Shown here in pieces: positions 46,230 to 58,727 of a stretch of DNA of 64,000 nt. The translations under genes and the position numbers were made by a program. The notes under the pieces are model-generated. The model was not told the DNA's origin. It saw only the letters and a list, made by a program, of their open reading frames with translations, and did not search any database. The stretch covers positions 305,249 through 369,248 of the forward strand of contig CAUYUJ010001459.1 of NCBI GenBank assembly GCA_963575745.1, in the 5' to 3' direction. Position 1 is the stretch's first letter; each line of letters starts with the position of its first letter. The stretch is from Prorocentrum cordatum (Eukaryota > Sar > Dinophyceae > Prorocentrales > Prorocentraceae).

Positions 46230-46844
46230 TATATGTTCACACACACACGCCAATGTAAAGAATATGCTACTATATAGAAACAACGGAAAATAATAATTAC
46301 AAAGTATAATGGAATTGCCGGAAACGGCATACCAAAACCATACGAAAATAGAGGAATAAATAACGGCACCACAAAATACAACATAGTTTTTTTTTCATGC
46401 AAAAACAAGACGGGTAGCCACCAAATTTTACGTAACAAACAACGCTATTTACCATTAGATGACGGGTTGAATCTGCCGTTAAGCATTGGGCATCCATCGC
46501 AATTTGCATGTTTCAAATTTTGAAGCACAAAAACGTCATACTTATACGGGCAAACGGAAACTCCAAAAAATTCTGGCCGAAATCAAATGGCAATCAAACG
46601 TAAGGAATTTTAATGAGTCCGTTGCGTCATTGGCATTGCATTTCTTACGACAAAATCAGACACATGAAACAAATACAAAAAACAAACGACATGGCCACAG
46701 CGAGAACGATGACGGGGAAAAAAAACACTGATACAAACGACACATTGGGGAGAAATTTTGCGTTTGCGTGCGTTCTCGCGAGCTTCGGTGGTGAGCAACA
46801 CGCAGTTAGGTACTTTTTGTGTCATATGTATATGTATATGTATG

Positions 46845-46881
<37 letters not shown>

Positions 46882-46900
46882 AGGGCCAGTTTTGAGGGCA
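45941..46900. repeat. AT-rich element pair with (TA)n cores
   Basis: 45950-46232 (TTCTCGCCGATG, pyrimidine-rich DNA, then (TA)n) resembles 53195-53430. 46683-46862 (block with TTGCGTTTGCGTGCGTTCTCGCGA, shown here only as its ends TTGCGTTTGCG and TTCTCGCGA, then (TA)n) is the inverse of 53390-53560. Parts of one AT-rich family thus occur here in two orientations. Confidence 0.6.
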
Positions 46901-48895
46901 CGCATTTCGCCAACGTAATGGGAGATGATTTTGATCCGCCTCCGGCCGATGACACTATCACAAATTTTGATCTCAGTCTCCAGGGGAATCGTGGTTCCGA
47001 CTCCGGCTTCCGACCTTTTTGCTGATCTTGCTCCGGCTCTGGCTTCTGATTTTATTGCAAATCTTTTTTCCACATGAAAAACTTCCGAGATCAATTTCGA
47101 CAATCACGCCTGGTTTGTAGAGAGGGCAATATAGGGAACGGAAGACGGAGAGGAAAATCAAAGGGGGAAAGGAGAGAAGAAAGATGAAGAGCAAGAGGAA
47201 TAGGCCATGGGCGAAATTATCATAGATGAGATATGTTATGGCAACGACAATTGCCGTAGTACTACGACGATTACGACGGAATCTTCTATTATGACGGCTT
47301 CGACTCCGGACCAACTCAGGGACTGCATCGATACGATTTGGCATGAATTCCGATAGCGACCACGATTCGTTTATCGCGTTCTGATTTCAGGGCCCCCAAT
47401 GATTAATCATTCGACCGATTACCCGATGGCATGTGCATTCGGTTACCAGGTATGGTTCTCGCAAATCCTATGGGGCACGTGCAAACGATGTATTGTGACA
47501 TTGTACGCATGTACATATGTCAACGAATGCGATACATATGGTTTAATGGTATCGGTACAATCTGTAAGTAGATGTGCGGTTGGTAGCGTACGGATAAGAG
47601 AAATTGCTTATCCAGGTTCCCCGAAAGGCTCCCGTCCCCGCGACCACCGGCTCCGTGATCACCAACCCCTGGTGGAAGAGGGTCCACCTCCCATTCTTGG
47701 TGCTCTTGAAGCCCCACACGGATCCAAAGACAATCGATCTCTGCTTACCTTAGGCTTAGGTCCGCGACCTTCTTTGCCTACGACACCAACGCATTTTCCA
47801 TCCAGCTTAAGATCAGTTTCCTCTCCCCAAACGATGGCCCCAGCACCTCCACCCCCTCCCGCCTGCTTTATAAACGCCAATGCTCTCCCGACGGACGCCT
47901 TGGCCCGTCCCCCCCAGCAAACATGTGCAGACTTACGGGTACCAACGTGTGTAGACCATCCCCACCAACGACCCCCCTTCGATCGCGAAAATCCTTTTGG
48001 CCCAGCAGACCGTGCGATATTGAAGCCATGAGCGATATTGAAGACGATGGTGACGAAGACTTTCATTATCACTGGAAGCAGCGACGCGAACAATCTTCCA
48101 AAACCGGCCCAACAACAACCACCAAATTCAACGATGTACGCACACTTATGCCCCCCTAGAGAAATCAGAGGGGTAATTTACCGCATTTTGGGGATGCTGG
48201 ATATTGTGCCGATTAATGCATTAAATGAAGATGTGATGGGAATTATACGACAACACCAATTGTCGGGCCTCAACAATCGAATTGCACGGTCTGCTGTTCG
48301 ATGGGCAATGTATTATTTACAAATACCATTGTGCATGGAGTATAAGCTATACTTATTGGTGATTTTGTTTTGTTCATCAACTATTCCCAAATATCTGGCG
48401 AGGTTTGCGTTATTTGGGGGTACGGGATCAACAAGGTTTGCTGAATTGGTTGGAGCACGAAGGGTTCGATATTCAGAATGTGATATTCTCTAACGAATAA
48501 CAGCGGCATTCGTGAACACGACGAACCTGGAGCTTGCGTGTGTGGTTGTGGCGGAAAACATATACAACAATCCACGCTTCCGCCGGAGGGAAAACAGATG
48601 AGCGAGAATTGAAACATCGTGACGCCTTGTTCTTGGGACAACCTCTTGTAGTTTGCGGACAACACAACAAGAAAACAACAGACACATAAAGAAGATAGTG
48701 AAAATAATCGTATTGCAAACGCCATAGAGCGTATCCAAAAGGGCGAACTCAGTCATGCAGCGCAATCTCACATTACCAGGGCTGGCCCCAAGAACGGAAA
48801 CCATCTCTGCAGAACTTTCCAACTAAAACCTCCGTCCGCGCGAACCTGCCGAACCAACTCCAGAGGGATTTGATGCTTTTGCACTAGGTACGCCA
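46901..48895. other. AT-richer spacer upstream of the retroelement, no gene recognised
   Basis: Open frames (for example 47399-48031 and 48038-48493 on the plus strand) show no known domain. Some of this may be the 5' part of the retroelement that follows, but I could not confirm it. Confidence 0.4.
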
Positions 48896-50220
48896 GTGGT
48901 GCTGATCCGCGACATATTTGCCATAGTATTACGACAATCAAAGAAAAGTCTCAGAGCTGGTTTATGGGGATGGCGATACGAGTACTTCAAATTGTGTTTG
49001 GAGGATGATCAGGCATTTGAAGCACTGTGTGACGCGGCGGAAAAATTACCAAGGGCAAATGTGCCAAGTGAAATACAGGATATAATGAAGATTTCCGCAC
49101 TGACGAAACCCGGGGCATTGCATCAAGAGACACCTTTCGAAAATTGATTTCAAAGACTCTGGCCCGACAGTTCCAGGAAAAACTACGGAATGCAGTATGG
49201 CCGCATAATTTCGGACTTGCGAATCGAAGTGGGGCGGATTTTGCAATCCACTTTTTACGATTCGTCACATAACAATTTCCCCAGAAAGTGGTTCAGCATT
49301 GACGGCGTGGGGGCCTTCGACCACGTGTGCCGGACACGCATGTTCGAAGAGCTCCAGCGGAACCCATCCCTCCACCATCTCATACCCTTTGTGCGCCAAT
49401 GGTATGGCGGGACAATCAGGGAAATGCGCGGGACATATACCAAGGTGACGGAGGAGAGCAAGGCGACGCATTGATGCCAGCGCTATTTTGCATGGCCCTC
49501 CACCCCACATTACTACGCATTCGAGATCGTCTTCCACCTGGGGCGGAAGTATTAGCCTTGACGATGTGTACCTCGTATGTGATCCAGATGAAGTGTCCTA
49601 CGTACTACAGCTCACGGAACAGACACTGCGCGATGTGTGCCACATCGATACGAATGTCGGCACATTGGCTATCTGGGGCAATACACCAACACCATGCCCA
49701 AACGATTTGGTAGGTCCGGTTGCTCTTGCGTGGAGATGCGACAGACCGCTTGAGGAAAGAGGCATCAAAATCTTGGGAGCGCCATTCGGCACTGCGGAAT
49801 ACATCAACATCTTCTGGGCGACCATGGCTGGCGAGAGGGCGAAACTGCTCAACTTCGTTACGAATTCCTCCTCGCGCCAAGCATCGTGGCTTTTGTTATA
49901 CTTCTGCGCAATACCACGAATGAACTTCCTACTCCGCACACTCCCACCGCAAGACGTGCGACCGCTCGCTGCTGAACACGATGCTACTATCTTGTCTGCA
50001 TTCCGGGACATATTTACAATACCTACGGAACAAAATTGAGATACAACATTGCATGGTGTTTCGTATTCTACGTGGGTGGCTCAATCCAAATTGCCCCTCC
50101 GTTTGGCCGGCATGGGCCTTCGGGACTCGGTGCGCACGTCCAGCGCTGAATACTAGGCAAATTGGGCAAACGCTGTACCGGAGATCATCGCGAGGTTCCC
50201 AGCTCTGGGAAATCGCATAA
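48896..50220 (+). pseudogene. Reverse transcriptase region of copy A
   Basis: Recognisable pieces lie in three frames. 48896-49147 reads SLRAGLWGWRYEYFK and later LPRANVPSEIQDIMK, the usual N-terminal RT block. About 49137-49250 gives a fingers-like piece (TLARQFQEKLRNAVWPHNF). 49270-49430 has motif A, SIDGVGAFDHV. 49425-49560 has motif B, QGDGGEQGDALMPALF. 49555-50039 has motif C, LDDVYLV, then GIKILGAPFGTAE and ASWLLLYFCAIPRMNFLLR. The catalytic Asp pair is still visible, but at least three frame changes and several stops separate the blocks. Confidence 0.85.
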
Positions 50221-50289
50221 TGTCTTACTTTACGACGCTCCCAACTATAGCCAGCCGACCTCGGGGCTACACCAATACCACGCTGCCTC

Positions 50290-51318
50290 GTGGCAACTGA
50301 AGCAGCGGGACGACAATGTGATGCGGCAAGTTGGGTTGAACGCCCTACTTGGGCTGACATCGGAGCTGGGCAACACGGTTGGCAATACCATGCATCACTT
50401 CACATCGAAAAGACGGCACATGCGAAATTACTGCGTGACCTTGCACTGCCTAGTGTTCGGGCTAATGCCGCTTCCGTCGGAAAGGCACGCGTATTTTCAA
50501 CTATGGGGCGGTTTGCTTCGGGATGGTTCCTGGTGTCTCCTACAACGGACGAGCTCACTATTACGGATTCCTACTTTGTGTGCGCCGTGCGGCGACGATT
50601 AGGAATAGCATGCGTACACGACGGGCCTGATCAACATGGTCACGGACGATTGGCTGATGGCACAGGCGGCGGCTGGCAGGGGCGACACACTGACTTGGTG
50701 GCTGCGTGGAGGCAGGTGTTCAGAGAAGCTGGGGGGCAAGTCCCAGATCGCAACATGGAACGGCTTCTCAATACTACGAACATCCCTGTCCGACCAGATG
50801 ATATGCGTCGGGTTGACATTGTGGTAACGTGCACAAAAGTGGATAGAGGGTTGCCATTGTTTTGTGATGTCACAGTGGTGAGCCCTATTACGGGGAGGGG
50901 CCTACCAAGAGGAGGGACAAGTAACAGAGGTGGGGCACTCTTGGAACATGCGCAGAACGACAACAACAACACCTACGCCGAAGTGATCTCGAGTGGGTTA
51001 GGTAGTCTGCAGTGCCTAGGGGCGGAAGTGTACGGCAGATGGGGTGCACAAAATGTCGCCCTGGTGCCTGCCTTAGCTCACGAGCGGACTCGGGACTTGC
51101 ACAAGCGAGTCCGTCATGGGGCCGCACTGGGATTGCAGCACCGGTGGTGGGGCGTTCTGGGCCTCGCTTTGCAACGAGCTGTTGCTAGATGCGCATTAGG
51201 GCCAGGAGGCGACCTGGCCTATATGCCCCAGAGGCCTGCATGCCCACTCGCCGACTTGGAGGTGATTGGATCCTCCTCCTCCTCCTCCTCCTCCTCCTCC
51301 TCCTTCGACGCTGCTTAG
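50290..51318 (+). pseudogene. C-terminal endonuclease region of copy A
   Basis: The 342-codon frame is the most intact part of the element. It contains VPDRNMERLL, then RRVDIVV and GLPLFCDVTVVSPI. These fit the PD-(D/E)XK restriction-like nuclease found after the RT in several non-LTR groups, which nicks target DNA for priming. AEVISSGLGSLQCLGAEVYG is conserved in copy B. The frame ends with a Ser run from (TCC)n and the tail SFDAA before TAG. The frame may extend upstream of 50290 without an ATG. Confidence 0.8.
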
Positions 51319-51597
51319 CGCGCGTGTGGCGTCACCTCTGTTTCACCGCGACTTGGTTTTCAAGCGTGTCTTGCACCTGTGGTTCGTGCCCGATACTGTT
51401 GCCTTGAAAAAAAATAAGGGTTACCAGAACTAATATTGAGAATTCTTGACGCTTCGCGCCTCTTGGGGTCATCTTGGAGGAGATCGATCAAAGAAGAGAG
51501 TAGGGTTAATTAGCCCTGCCCCCCCAAGAGGCCAAAATGGAGCCAAAACCATAGTAAAACCGATGATTTTGGCTTCCTCGCCGAGGCCGTTTTTAAC

Positions 51598-52085
51598 GTT
51601 CCAACTACCAGCGAACCGCCCCGTACCCTAGCTGGTTCCCTAGCAGGCACCCCAGCTGAAACCTTAGCTTGTCCCGCAGCTCGTACCCTGGCTGGTACCA
51701 CAACTGGTACACCAGCTGGTACCCTAGCTGGTACCCCAGCTGCTACATTTGCTGGTACACTAGCTGGTACCTTGGCTGCTACCCCAGCTGTTACCCTTGT
51801 ACCCTGGCTGGTAACCCAGCTGGTACCCTAGCTGCTACCTCAGCTGGTGCCCTAGCTGGCACCACAGCTGGTACCCTAGCTAGTACCCTAGCTTGTACCT
51901 TAGCTGATTCATTATATGGTACCCTAGCTGGTACCCCAGCTGGTACTTTAGCTGATACTTTAGCTGATACTTTAGCTGGTACCCTGGCTGATACCCTAGC
52001 TGGTACCCCAGCTGGTACTTTAGCTGATACTTTAGTTGGTACCCTAGCTGGTACCCTACCGGGTACCTCAGCTGGTAACAGGTCC
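51598..52085 (+). repeat. 12-bp minisatellite AGCTGGTACCCT
   Basis: About 40 units of AGCTGGTACCCT with CCC, TTT and GAT variants. The unit contains overlapping palindromes AGCT and GGTACC, so single strands could pair along the whole tract. It lies inside the left copy of the segmental duplication. Confidence 0.95.
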
Positions 52086-52189
52086 AGGGGAGGGGGGTAA
52101 ACGGAGGGGTAAACCCCTCCCCGAAGGGGAGGAAGGAGGAGTGGGAGAAGAAATTCCCGGAACCACCTACGCCTAGAGGGCTGGTGGGA

Positions 52190-53165
52190 TTACCACGCCT
52201 AGCTCTGTATAGAATTACCAAAACCGTGGTTCTTTTGCTGCCGCGAATGCAACGATTGGGGCTTGACATTTCGCGTAGCCGTCTTGACGCCTTTTGGACG
52301 TGTTGGCGGCTAGCCTAACCGCTACCTGAAACATTGGAATCTCTGGGGTCCTCTTGGAATTATCTTGGGTCATTCTGGGCGCTGCTACGGGTCGGGCTCC
52401 TCCGTCCAAACCCAGGATGGTCCAAGCGCAAGATTAGAATAAGAAACGCTCTAGACCACGTGCGCCCACAGGGCTGATGGTCACGAAACACGTACAAGGT
52501 ATGCCGAAATAGTTGCGGTGGGTGCACGCGAACACAGCCATTGGGACCGTCGGCGGAGCTCATAATAGTGCCGCGAAATATGTGATGGGTGTGCGAAAAC
52601 GGTGCAATGGGCGCATGCGAATATAACGATGGGATTCCCTGTTGGGCCACGGAACGTGTGAGGGTCAGGCCGGAACGGGCGTGCTTCACGCATGAAGGCG
52701 CGTGAGGGGTATGCCGAATTTTGGTGTGCGTGACGCATGCGTGCAGTGGTACGAGGGCTTTTGGTGGGGCTCTCTGTGGAGCCACGAAACGTGTGAAGGG
52801 TGTGTCGACATGAACGTGCCTGACACATGCGGGGGGTGGCGTTGGGGTTTCCGGTTGAAAATTTTGTTGCGGGGGCATTCGGTTGGGTTCCGTGTGGGGC
52901 CATGAGAGCGTTGCTGCCAAACGGCCCTCGCAGGCGGGTAGACGATATCCATGTCCTGGTTTGGGCATTCGTCCGCCCGTGGTCCTCGATTTTGCCGTGA
53001 AATCGCTCGCATCTGAGACAGTCTGTGGTGCAAAAGGCCGCCGCCAGACAGCTTATAGCAGCGCGGTCACGTCGCATCAGGGGACGAATCTTGCAAACAA
53101 AGATATGAGTGTATTTTGCGAGCAACGTGGCGTCTGCTTACTCCCCATAGCCGTGGGGTCCTTCG
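52190..53165 (+). repeat. Segmental duplication, left copy
   Basis: Matches 54215-55385 in order: GAATTACCAAAA and TTCTTTTGCTGCCGC at the start, the block TCTCTGGGGTCCTCTTGGAA, about five 90-bp satellite units (52460-52900), then CATGAGAGCGTTGCTGCCAA and CAGACAGCTTATAGCAGCGC to the end. The match may start earlier: CCAGAACTAAT(A/G)TTGAG occurs at 51424 and 54200, with the minisatellite inserted between in this copy. Confidence 0.88.
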
Positions 53166-53399
53166 GCGTTTTTTACATATTCCGTTCATTTCTCGCCGAT
53201 TTTTGTATTTTATTTCTTCCCTTTTCTTTTTCCGCTTATCCTCCCCCACGTTTTTTTTTTGTTTTTCTGTACGCTCTGGATCTTTGATCTTAGACAATAT
53301 GTTGAATTCGCTTCCAATTTATGTTAGTGTTTTTTTTCGTTGTTCTCTTTTGTCTTCGATTAGTTTTTCTATTTCTTCTTTATCGATGTTATATATATG

Positions 53400-53432
<33 letters not shown>

Positions 53433-54199
53433 CATAAAAATGTCTAACCGCGTGTCGCCCAAAAAGTCGCGAGAACGCACGCAAACGCGAATTTTCTCAC
53501 AATGTGTCGTTGGTATCAGTATTTTTTTCGCCATCATTCTCGTTGTCGCCACGTTTTTTGTCTGTCGCAAGAGATGCAATAACAATGACGCAAAAACGCC
53601 AGGGAAACAACTAAATCGATAACGAGGAGATACACAAACACGCGTATCCTCGGCAATTGCATTTTTTTTAATTCTGCAGAAATGCATCGCTTCTAGCACG
53701 CAAACTGCAAGAATAAACAACGGAATATTCATACACATCCCGCTGTCATTACAGAAGATAATAACGGATTTGTAAAAAAATTGTTACGTTTTATTTCCAA
53801 TTGATTTCGGACGAACTATGTTTTTCTTCATTTTCTGGCATCCGAAAATTTAATCTGACGTTTTACCGCGTTTCGAACCATGCAAATTACGATAAAGCCG
53901 GGCGAACCGGGAATCCAATGGCAAGTAACGTTGTTTTTTACGGAACGCCATTCTGAGAAATATGCTGCGCCATGGAAATTGATCAAAAAATGATATAGGA
54001 ACGACAAAATATTAATCATTACGAATTACGATAATACTGCGGAAAAAGGCCGAAACCACGACGAAAAAAAATGGAATTGCAAAAACAACAGCACGGCAAA
54101 ATGGAAAACATGACGAAACGAGTATTAAAGACGGATGGCCAATTGTTGAACTACCGTTAAGCCGATTTTTCGAAATAGCAACGCCAATTTTGAGGGCTG
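53166..54199. repeat. AT-rich block with (TA)n
   Basis: Low-GC DNA with (TA)n at 53391-53431. 53195-53560 is related to the AT-rich pieces at 45.95-46.86 kb. 53640-54199 is AT-rich without recognisable genes. Confidence 0.6.
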
Positions 54200-55385
54200 C
54201 CAGAACTAATGTTGAGCTTAGCGTTTTATGGAATTACCAAAATTGTGGTTCTTTTGCTGCCGCAAATGCAGCGAGTGGGGCTTGACATTTCGCGTGGCCG
54301 CCTTGGCGCTTTTTGGATGTGTGTCGGCGGCTATCTTAAGTCATGTACCGCTATTATCTTTGATAATTTTGGAGGCACGTCTTTTGATAATAATACTACA
54401 GCTTCGGACGTGAAAATTTGACAAACAGGCGCGAAATAGCGCACTACACATGAGAAGGATGAACTTTCAATTTTCTCATAATCTTCCTGACCCCAAGTTG
54501 TCCCATTGATCGTCTTGAAATCTTGAAGTCTCTGGGGTCCTCTTGGAAATATCTTGGGCCATTCTGGGCGCTGCTGCGGGTCGGGCCCACCCCGTCCAAA
54601 CCCAAAGGGAGGGACGTAAACTTCCCGAGCGCAGGACATTGGAACAAAAAACGATCTAGGGCTGGTTGCCACGAAACACGTGAAACATGTGCCGAAATAA
54701 GTGCGGTGGGTGCGCGCGAAAACAGCCATTGGGACCGTCGGTGGAGCTATTGTGCCGCGAAGCGTGTGATAGGTGTGCTGAAATGGGTACAATGGGCGCA
54801 TGCGAATATAACCGCTAGCGCCTTCGGTGGGACTTCCTGTGGGGCCACAGAACGTGTGAAGCTTAGGCTTGAACGGGCATGCGTCACTCATGAGGGCGGC
54901 AGCACTGGGGACTTCGGTAGAGCTTCTTATGAAACCACGAAACACGTGAAGGGTGTGCCGAATGCTGGCGTGCGCGACGCATGCGTGCAGTGGCATTAGG
55001 GCCTTCGGTGGGGCTCTTTGTGGAGCCACGAAACGTGTGAGGGGTGTGCCGACATGAGTGTGCGTGACGCATGCGGGTGGTGGCACAGGGGCCTTCGGTT
55101 GAGTTCCCTGTGGGGCCATGAGAGCGTTGCTGCCAAACGGCCCCCGCTGGCGGGTAGACGATATCCATATCCCGACTTGGCCATTCGGGTCCCCCCTGGC
55201 CCTCGACTTTGCCGTGACGTCGCCTCTCAGACAATCTGCGGTGCAAAAGGCCGCCGCCAGACAGCTTATAGCAGCGCGGCCACGTCGTATGACGGGGCGA
55301 ATCTTGCAGACAAAAATACACTTTCCAAGCAACTTGGCGTCCGCCTAGTCCCCATGGTCGTGGGATCCTTCGGCGGACAAGGGGA
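54200..55385 (+). repeat. Segmental duplication, right copy
   Basis: Second copy of 52190-53165, about 2.03-2.2 kb downstream. It carries an extra AT-rich segment of about 180 bp (54335-54510) absent from the left copy, and its own set of 90-bp satellite units (54660-55110). Divergence suggests an old event. Confidence 0.88.
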
Positions 55386-56403
55386 GGTGGCGCATGCCGT
55401 GTGCCGGACCTTGAGTCATACCCGTGCAGCGCACAGTGGCGAAACGATGACCAATGTCCCCACTTGCTTGTATTTTGTAGCATCATTTTAATGCGTGCAA
55501 ACGCACGCGCTGTGTTGGCCAAGATCCATCAGGAAGCCGGGGTCGTCCATGCTGACCGTGTCAGCCGCGCGACCTTGCTGCAGGAGGGACGTCAAGATGA
55601 GGCCGGCGCCCAAATATATATATATATATATATATATACAAGTGGCACGTGTGTGCCCAGGCTCATACAACAAGCTGAAGGGGCGTTTGAAGCAGGAGTG
55701 ACATGCAACAGCGAAGTCGCACTCGAGCGCAAGTGGGGTTGCCACACCTTGCGATGTGTGTACCAGGGCCCCCCAGGAAGCCTCAGGAGGCCCGACTTGG
55801 ATACCAGAAGAGGCTCCAGGAGGCCCCAGGATTGTGAGTGTTGTGTGTGTGTGTGTGATGTGTGCTTTGTGTGGTGCGTGCTTTTTGCGTGTTGTCGGTG
55901 TTGTGTGTGTGTATGTTATGTTTGTCTAGCGTGTGATGTGTTGGGCGTGATTTGTGTCTCTGTGTGTGCATGTAGTTCTGAAGCCCCAGGAGGCCCCAGG
56001 AGGCCCCAGGCGGCCTCAGCAGGCCCAGGAGAACTCCAGGAGGCTCCGAGGCGGGGTCTGGGGTACCAGAAGGTCCAGAAAGCCCCAGGAGGCCCCAGGA
56101 GGTTCCAGGAGGCCCCCAGGAGGCTCCGAGGAGGGGTCTGGGGCTCGATTTTGGGAGGATGTCTCAGGCGAAACCGCCATTCTCTGAGAATCGGAGTCAA
56201 AATCATTGAAATTACCATGTGTTTTTGAAGGTTTTATGATAAAATGTTGGAAATCCTATGTGTTTTTGGACCCTGACGTCACGATCTGCGTGAGGGGTGC
56301 CACCGATTTTCAGAATTTCGAGGATGTCCCGAGCGAAACGGCCAGAAAAATCGCGAACGACGGACGCATTAATCGCCTCTGAGCTCTACTCCCTCGGAGA
56401 GGT
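55386..56403 (+). other. Spacer with CCAGGAGGC minisatellite patches
   Basis: (TA)n at 55613-55640, CCAGGAGGC-type 9-bp repeats at 55768-55835 and 55980-56135, and a (TG)n-rich stretch at 55836-55975. 56246-56316 is a lone, diverged unit of 73-bp repeat A, followed by a relic of the 75-bp repeat at 56319. No gene. Confidence 0.7.
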
Positions 56404-56495
56404 GCGTATGAGAATATATATATATATATATATGTGTGTGTGTATGTGTATGTGTGTATATATACATATATATATGTATATATATATATATATAT
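56404..56495 (+). repeat. (TA)n/(TG)n microsatellite
   Basis: TA repeats enclosing a GTGTGTATGTG block. Confidence 0.95.
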
Positions 56496-57019
56496 TGAAC
56501 GATCTTTGGTCTCTGCTCCTCCCTCCCGTGTTTTTCCTCCCGCTGATGGGGACGCCAGCATTTTTTCTTTTGCGCTGGCGCCCGGAGGCGCCTCTCGGCC
56601 CGCCTCCTTTCTTGCCTTCGACCAGGCACTCGGTTGGCTCCCCTCCCCCCCCTATCCTCCCCCCTCCTTTGTCTTCCGTCGCCATTTTTTGGTTTGTTTT
56701 GTTTTTTTCTCTCTCTCTCTCTCTCTCCCCTCTCCCCCTTGGCTCCCCCCTGTCCCCCGTCCCTCCATCTGTCGGCCCGGTCTGTCCTTTCCTGTCGTCT
56801 TCGTTCACTCTCCCCCACAGTCTCTCGCTCCTCGCCCCCTCGCCCTCCTGCCCCTCTGCGCCGGCCCGCCCCGCGGTCCGACCAGGACCTGCGGTGGCTT
56901 TTGGCATCTGCCGCGATGCGAAGCGCACCCCTCGCAGCGGAGCGCACGCTAACTTTCAGACTGGGCGACTGGGCCGTGGTCATTTTCTTCACGGCCGAAG
57001 AGGGCGTGTGTGGCGCATG
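56496..57019. other. Pyrimidine-rich spacer
   Basis: C/T-rich DNA with (CT)n at 56709-56730. No gene recognised. Confidence 0.5.
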
Positions 57020-57560
57020 TGGGCGACGGCATTGGGGCTTCCGGTGAAGCCCCCTATGGGACCGCGAAACGTGAGAAGGGTGTGCCGAAATTTGCGTGCG
57101 TGACGCATGCGGGCGGTGGCGGTGGGGCCTTTGGTGGGGTCCCCTGATGGTGTCACGCATGCGGGTGGTGGCGCTGGGGCCTTCGGTGGAGCTCCCTGTG
57201 GGACCACGACGCGTGTGAAGGGTGAAGGGTGTGCCCTCCTCCTCCTCCTCCTCCTCCTCCTCCTCCTCCTCCTCCTCGATGTAAAAGAGCGTGACGCACG
57301 CGGGCGGTGGCACTGGGCCCTTGCGGGGCGACGAAACGTGTGAGAAATAAACTGACTTGGGTATGCGTGACCCATGCGGGCGTTGGCACTGGGGCCTGCG
57401 GTGGGGCTCCTTTTGGGGCCACGGCACGTGTAAAAGGTGTGCCGACTTGGGTATGCGTGACACGTACGGGTGGTGGTAGCCACCACCCGTGACGCGTACC
57501 TGGTGGTAGTTCCACCGGAAGCCCCAGTAACTGGGGCTTCCGGTGGAGGTCCGTATGAGG
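57020..57560 (+). repeat. 90-bp satellite, diverged units with perfect hairpins
   Basis: About six units of the 43-45 kb satellite, one interrupted by (CTC)n at 57236-57276. At 57512-57546 the unit core is inverted on itself, giving a perfect 17-bp stem (CCACCGGAAGCCCCAGT) with a single-base loop. Just before it, ACGGGTGGTGG pairs with CCACCACCCGT across TAG. Confidence 0.9.
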
Positions 57561-57935
57561 CCACGAAGCGCAGTGGGTGGGTGAAACGCACGGAGGACAG
57601 GGAGGAAGAAGGGGGCGGGAGGAGATCGTGGAGCGCCCTTTCTCCAAAACGAGAACCCAATACCACCGGATGGTCGGGAAAAACACAACAACGAACATTT
57701 GTAGCCAAAAGCAACAACACCAAACACTTTGAAATATACCGAATCCAAAATTTACTCTCGATTCCAACCGAAGACACTGCATTACAATATCGGTACCATG
57801 CGCATTCCATAAACCACAATGGCCAACACGAATCCCGCAAGACTGTGCGAAATTAGCGTGCGAATGTCTGCCACAACGAATTGGCCAACAACGGCACGCA
57901 ACACGTGGGACGTGAACTTGTATAGAACAACCTAT

Positions 57936-57937
<2 letters not shown>
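57561..57937. other. Spacer, nothing recognised
   Basis: Unique DNA between the satellite and the poly(A) end of retroelement copy B. Confidence 0.4.
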
Positions 57938-57980
<43 letters not shown>

Positions 57981-58076
57981 CTCCCGCGGCAGCAGTAACC
58001 CACTAAGGATTTCCACGCAAAGACCCACTTGTAAATCAGGGCGCGGTGAAACGAACGTGAATGACCGGACGCACTA

Positions 58077-58727
58077 AGCAGCGTCGACGGAGGAGGAGGA
58101 GGAGGCGCGTCGGATCAGAAAACCTCCAGGTCGGCGAGGCCTGGCGCCGTCTCCAGGGCTGTAGTAGGTAGGCGGGTGTAATCACTCCTGGACTACGAGA
58201 TTTGCCACGCTCCGTTGCAGCGCAACCCCCAACACTCCAAACCATTCATGTTGTAGTCCTAGCGCAGTGCCCCGTCGTATAGCCTGGCCGCGACAGCGTT
58301 CCCTGGCAAGGGCAAGCGCTAGAAGAACGCTTTATCGTCCATCTTCCAAACACCTCAACCCCGAGGCATTGCAGAAAACCCCAGCCCGTGGACACAACGT
58401 CATGGTAGGTCGCGTCGTTGTCATGTTCCGTACGTTGTAAAACATTTCCGCCATAATTGCTCGTCCCCAATCAGTCGTGGTCTCCCATTACCGCTGAAAA
58501 GGGCTCACCGGCGTGATGTCGCAAAATAATGGGAGACCATTGGCTACGCTGAGGCTTGGTAGAGGTATGTGCGTGTATCGTAATAGCCGTTCCGCATTTC
58601 TGTCTGGGATGATGCCTCCTGCTTCTGTCAGAAGTTGCCGCCACGCCACTTTCATACTTGTGCGTCTCGTTTCGAGTCTGCCTTGGTGGTTGATAATCAG
58701 GAAAGGCCCAGCGGCGCCGTATAGCAC
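58077..58727 (-). pseudogene. C-terminal endonuclease region of copy B
   Basis: 58727-58488 carries IIPDRNAERLL and GLPLFCDITPVSPF, the same nuclease residues as copy A. 58470-58246 continues in a shifted frame with GTSNYGGNVL and GFLQCLGVEVFGRW. The last piece ends with the (TCC)n run and a VDAA-like tail before TAG at about 58077. Frame changes separate the pieces. Confidence 0.78.

Larger units (their letters stand above)
48896..51415 (+). mobile_element. Non-LTR retroelement, copy A (dead)
   Basis: In plus orientation it holds an RT, then a C-terminal restriction-like endonuclease, a (TCC)n tract just before the stop, a short 3' UTR and an A-rich end (51404-51415). The second copy at 57938-60530 shares all of these, including the 3' UTR phrase GTTTCACCGCG. 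Multiple frameshifts and stops show it is inactive. The 5' end is not defined. Confidence 0.85.
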
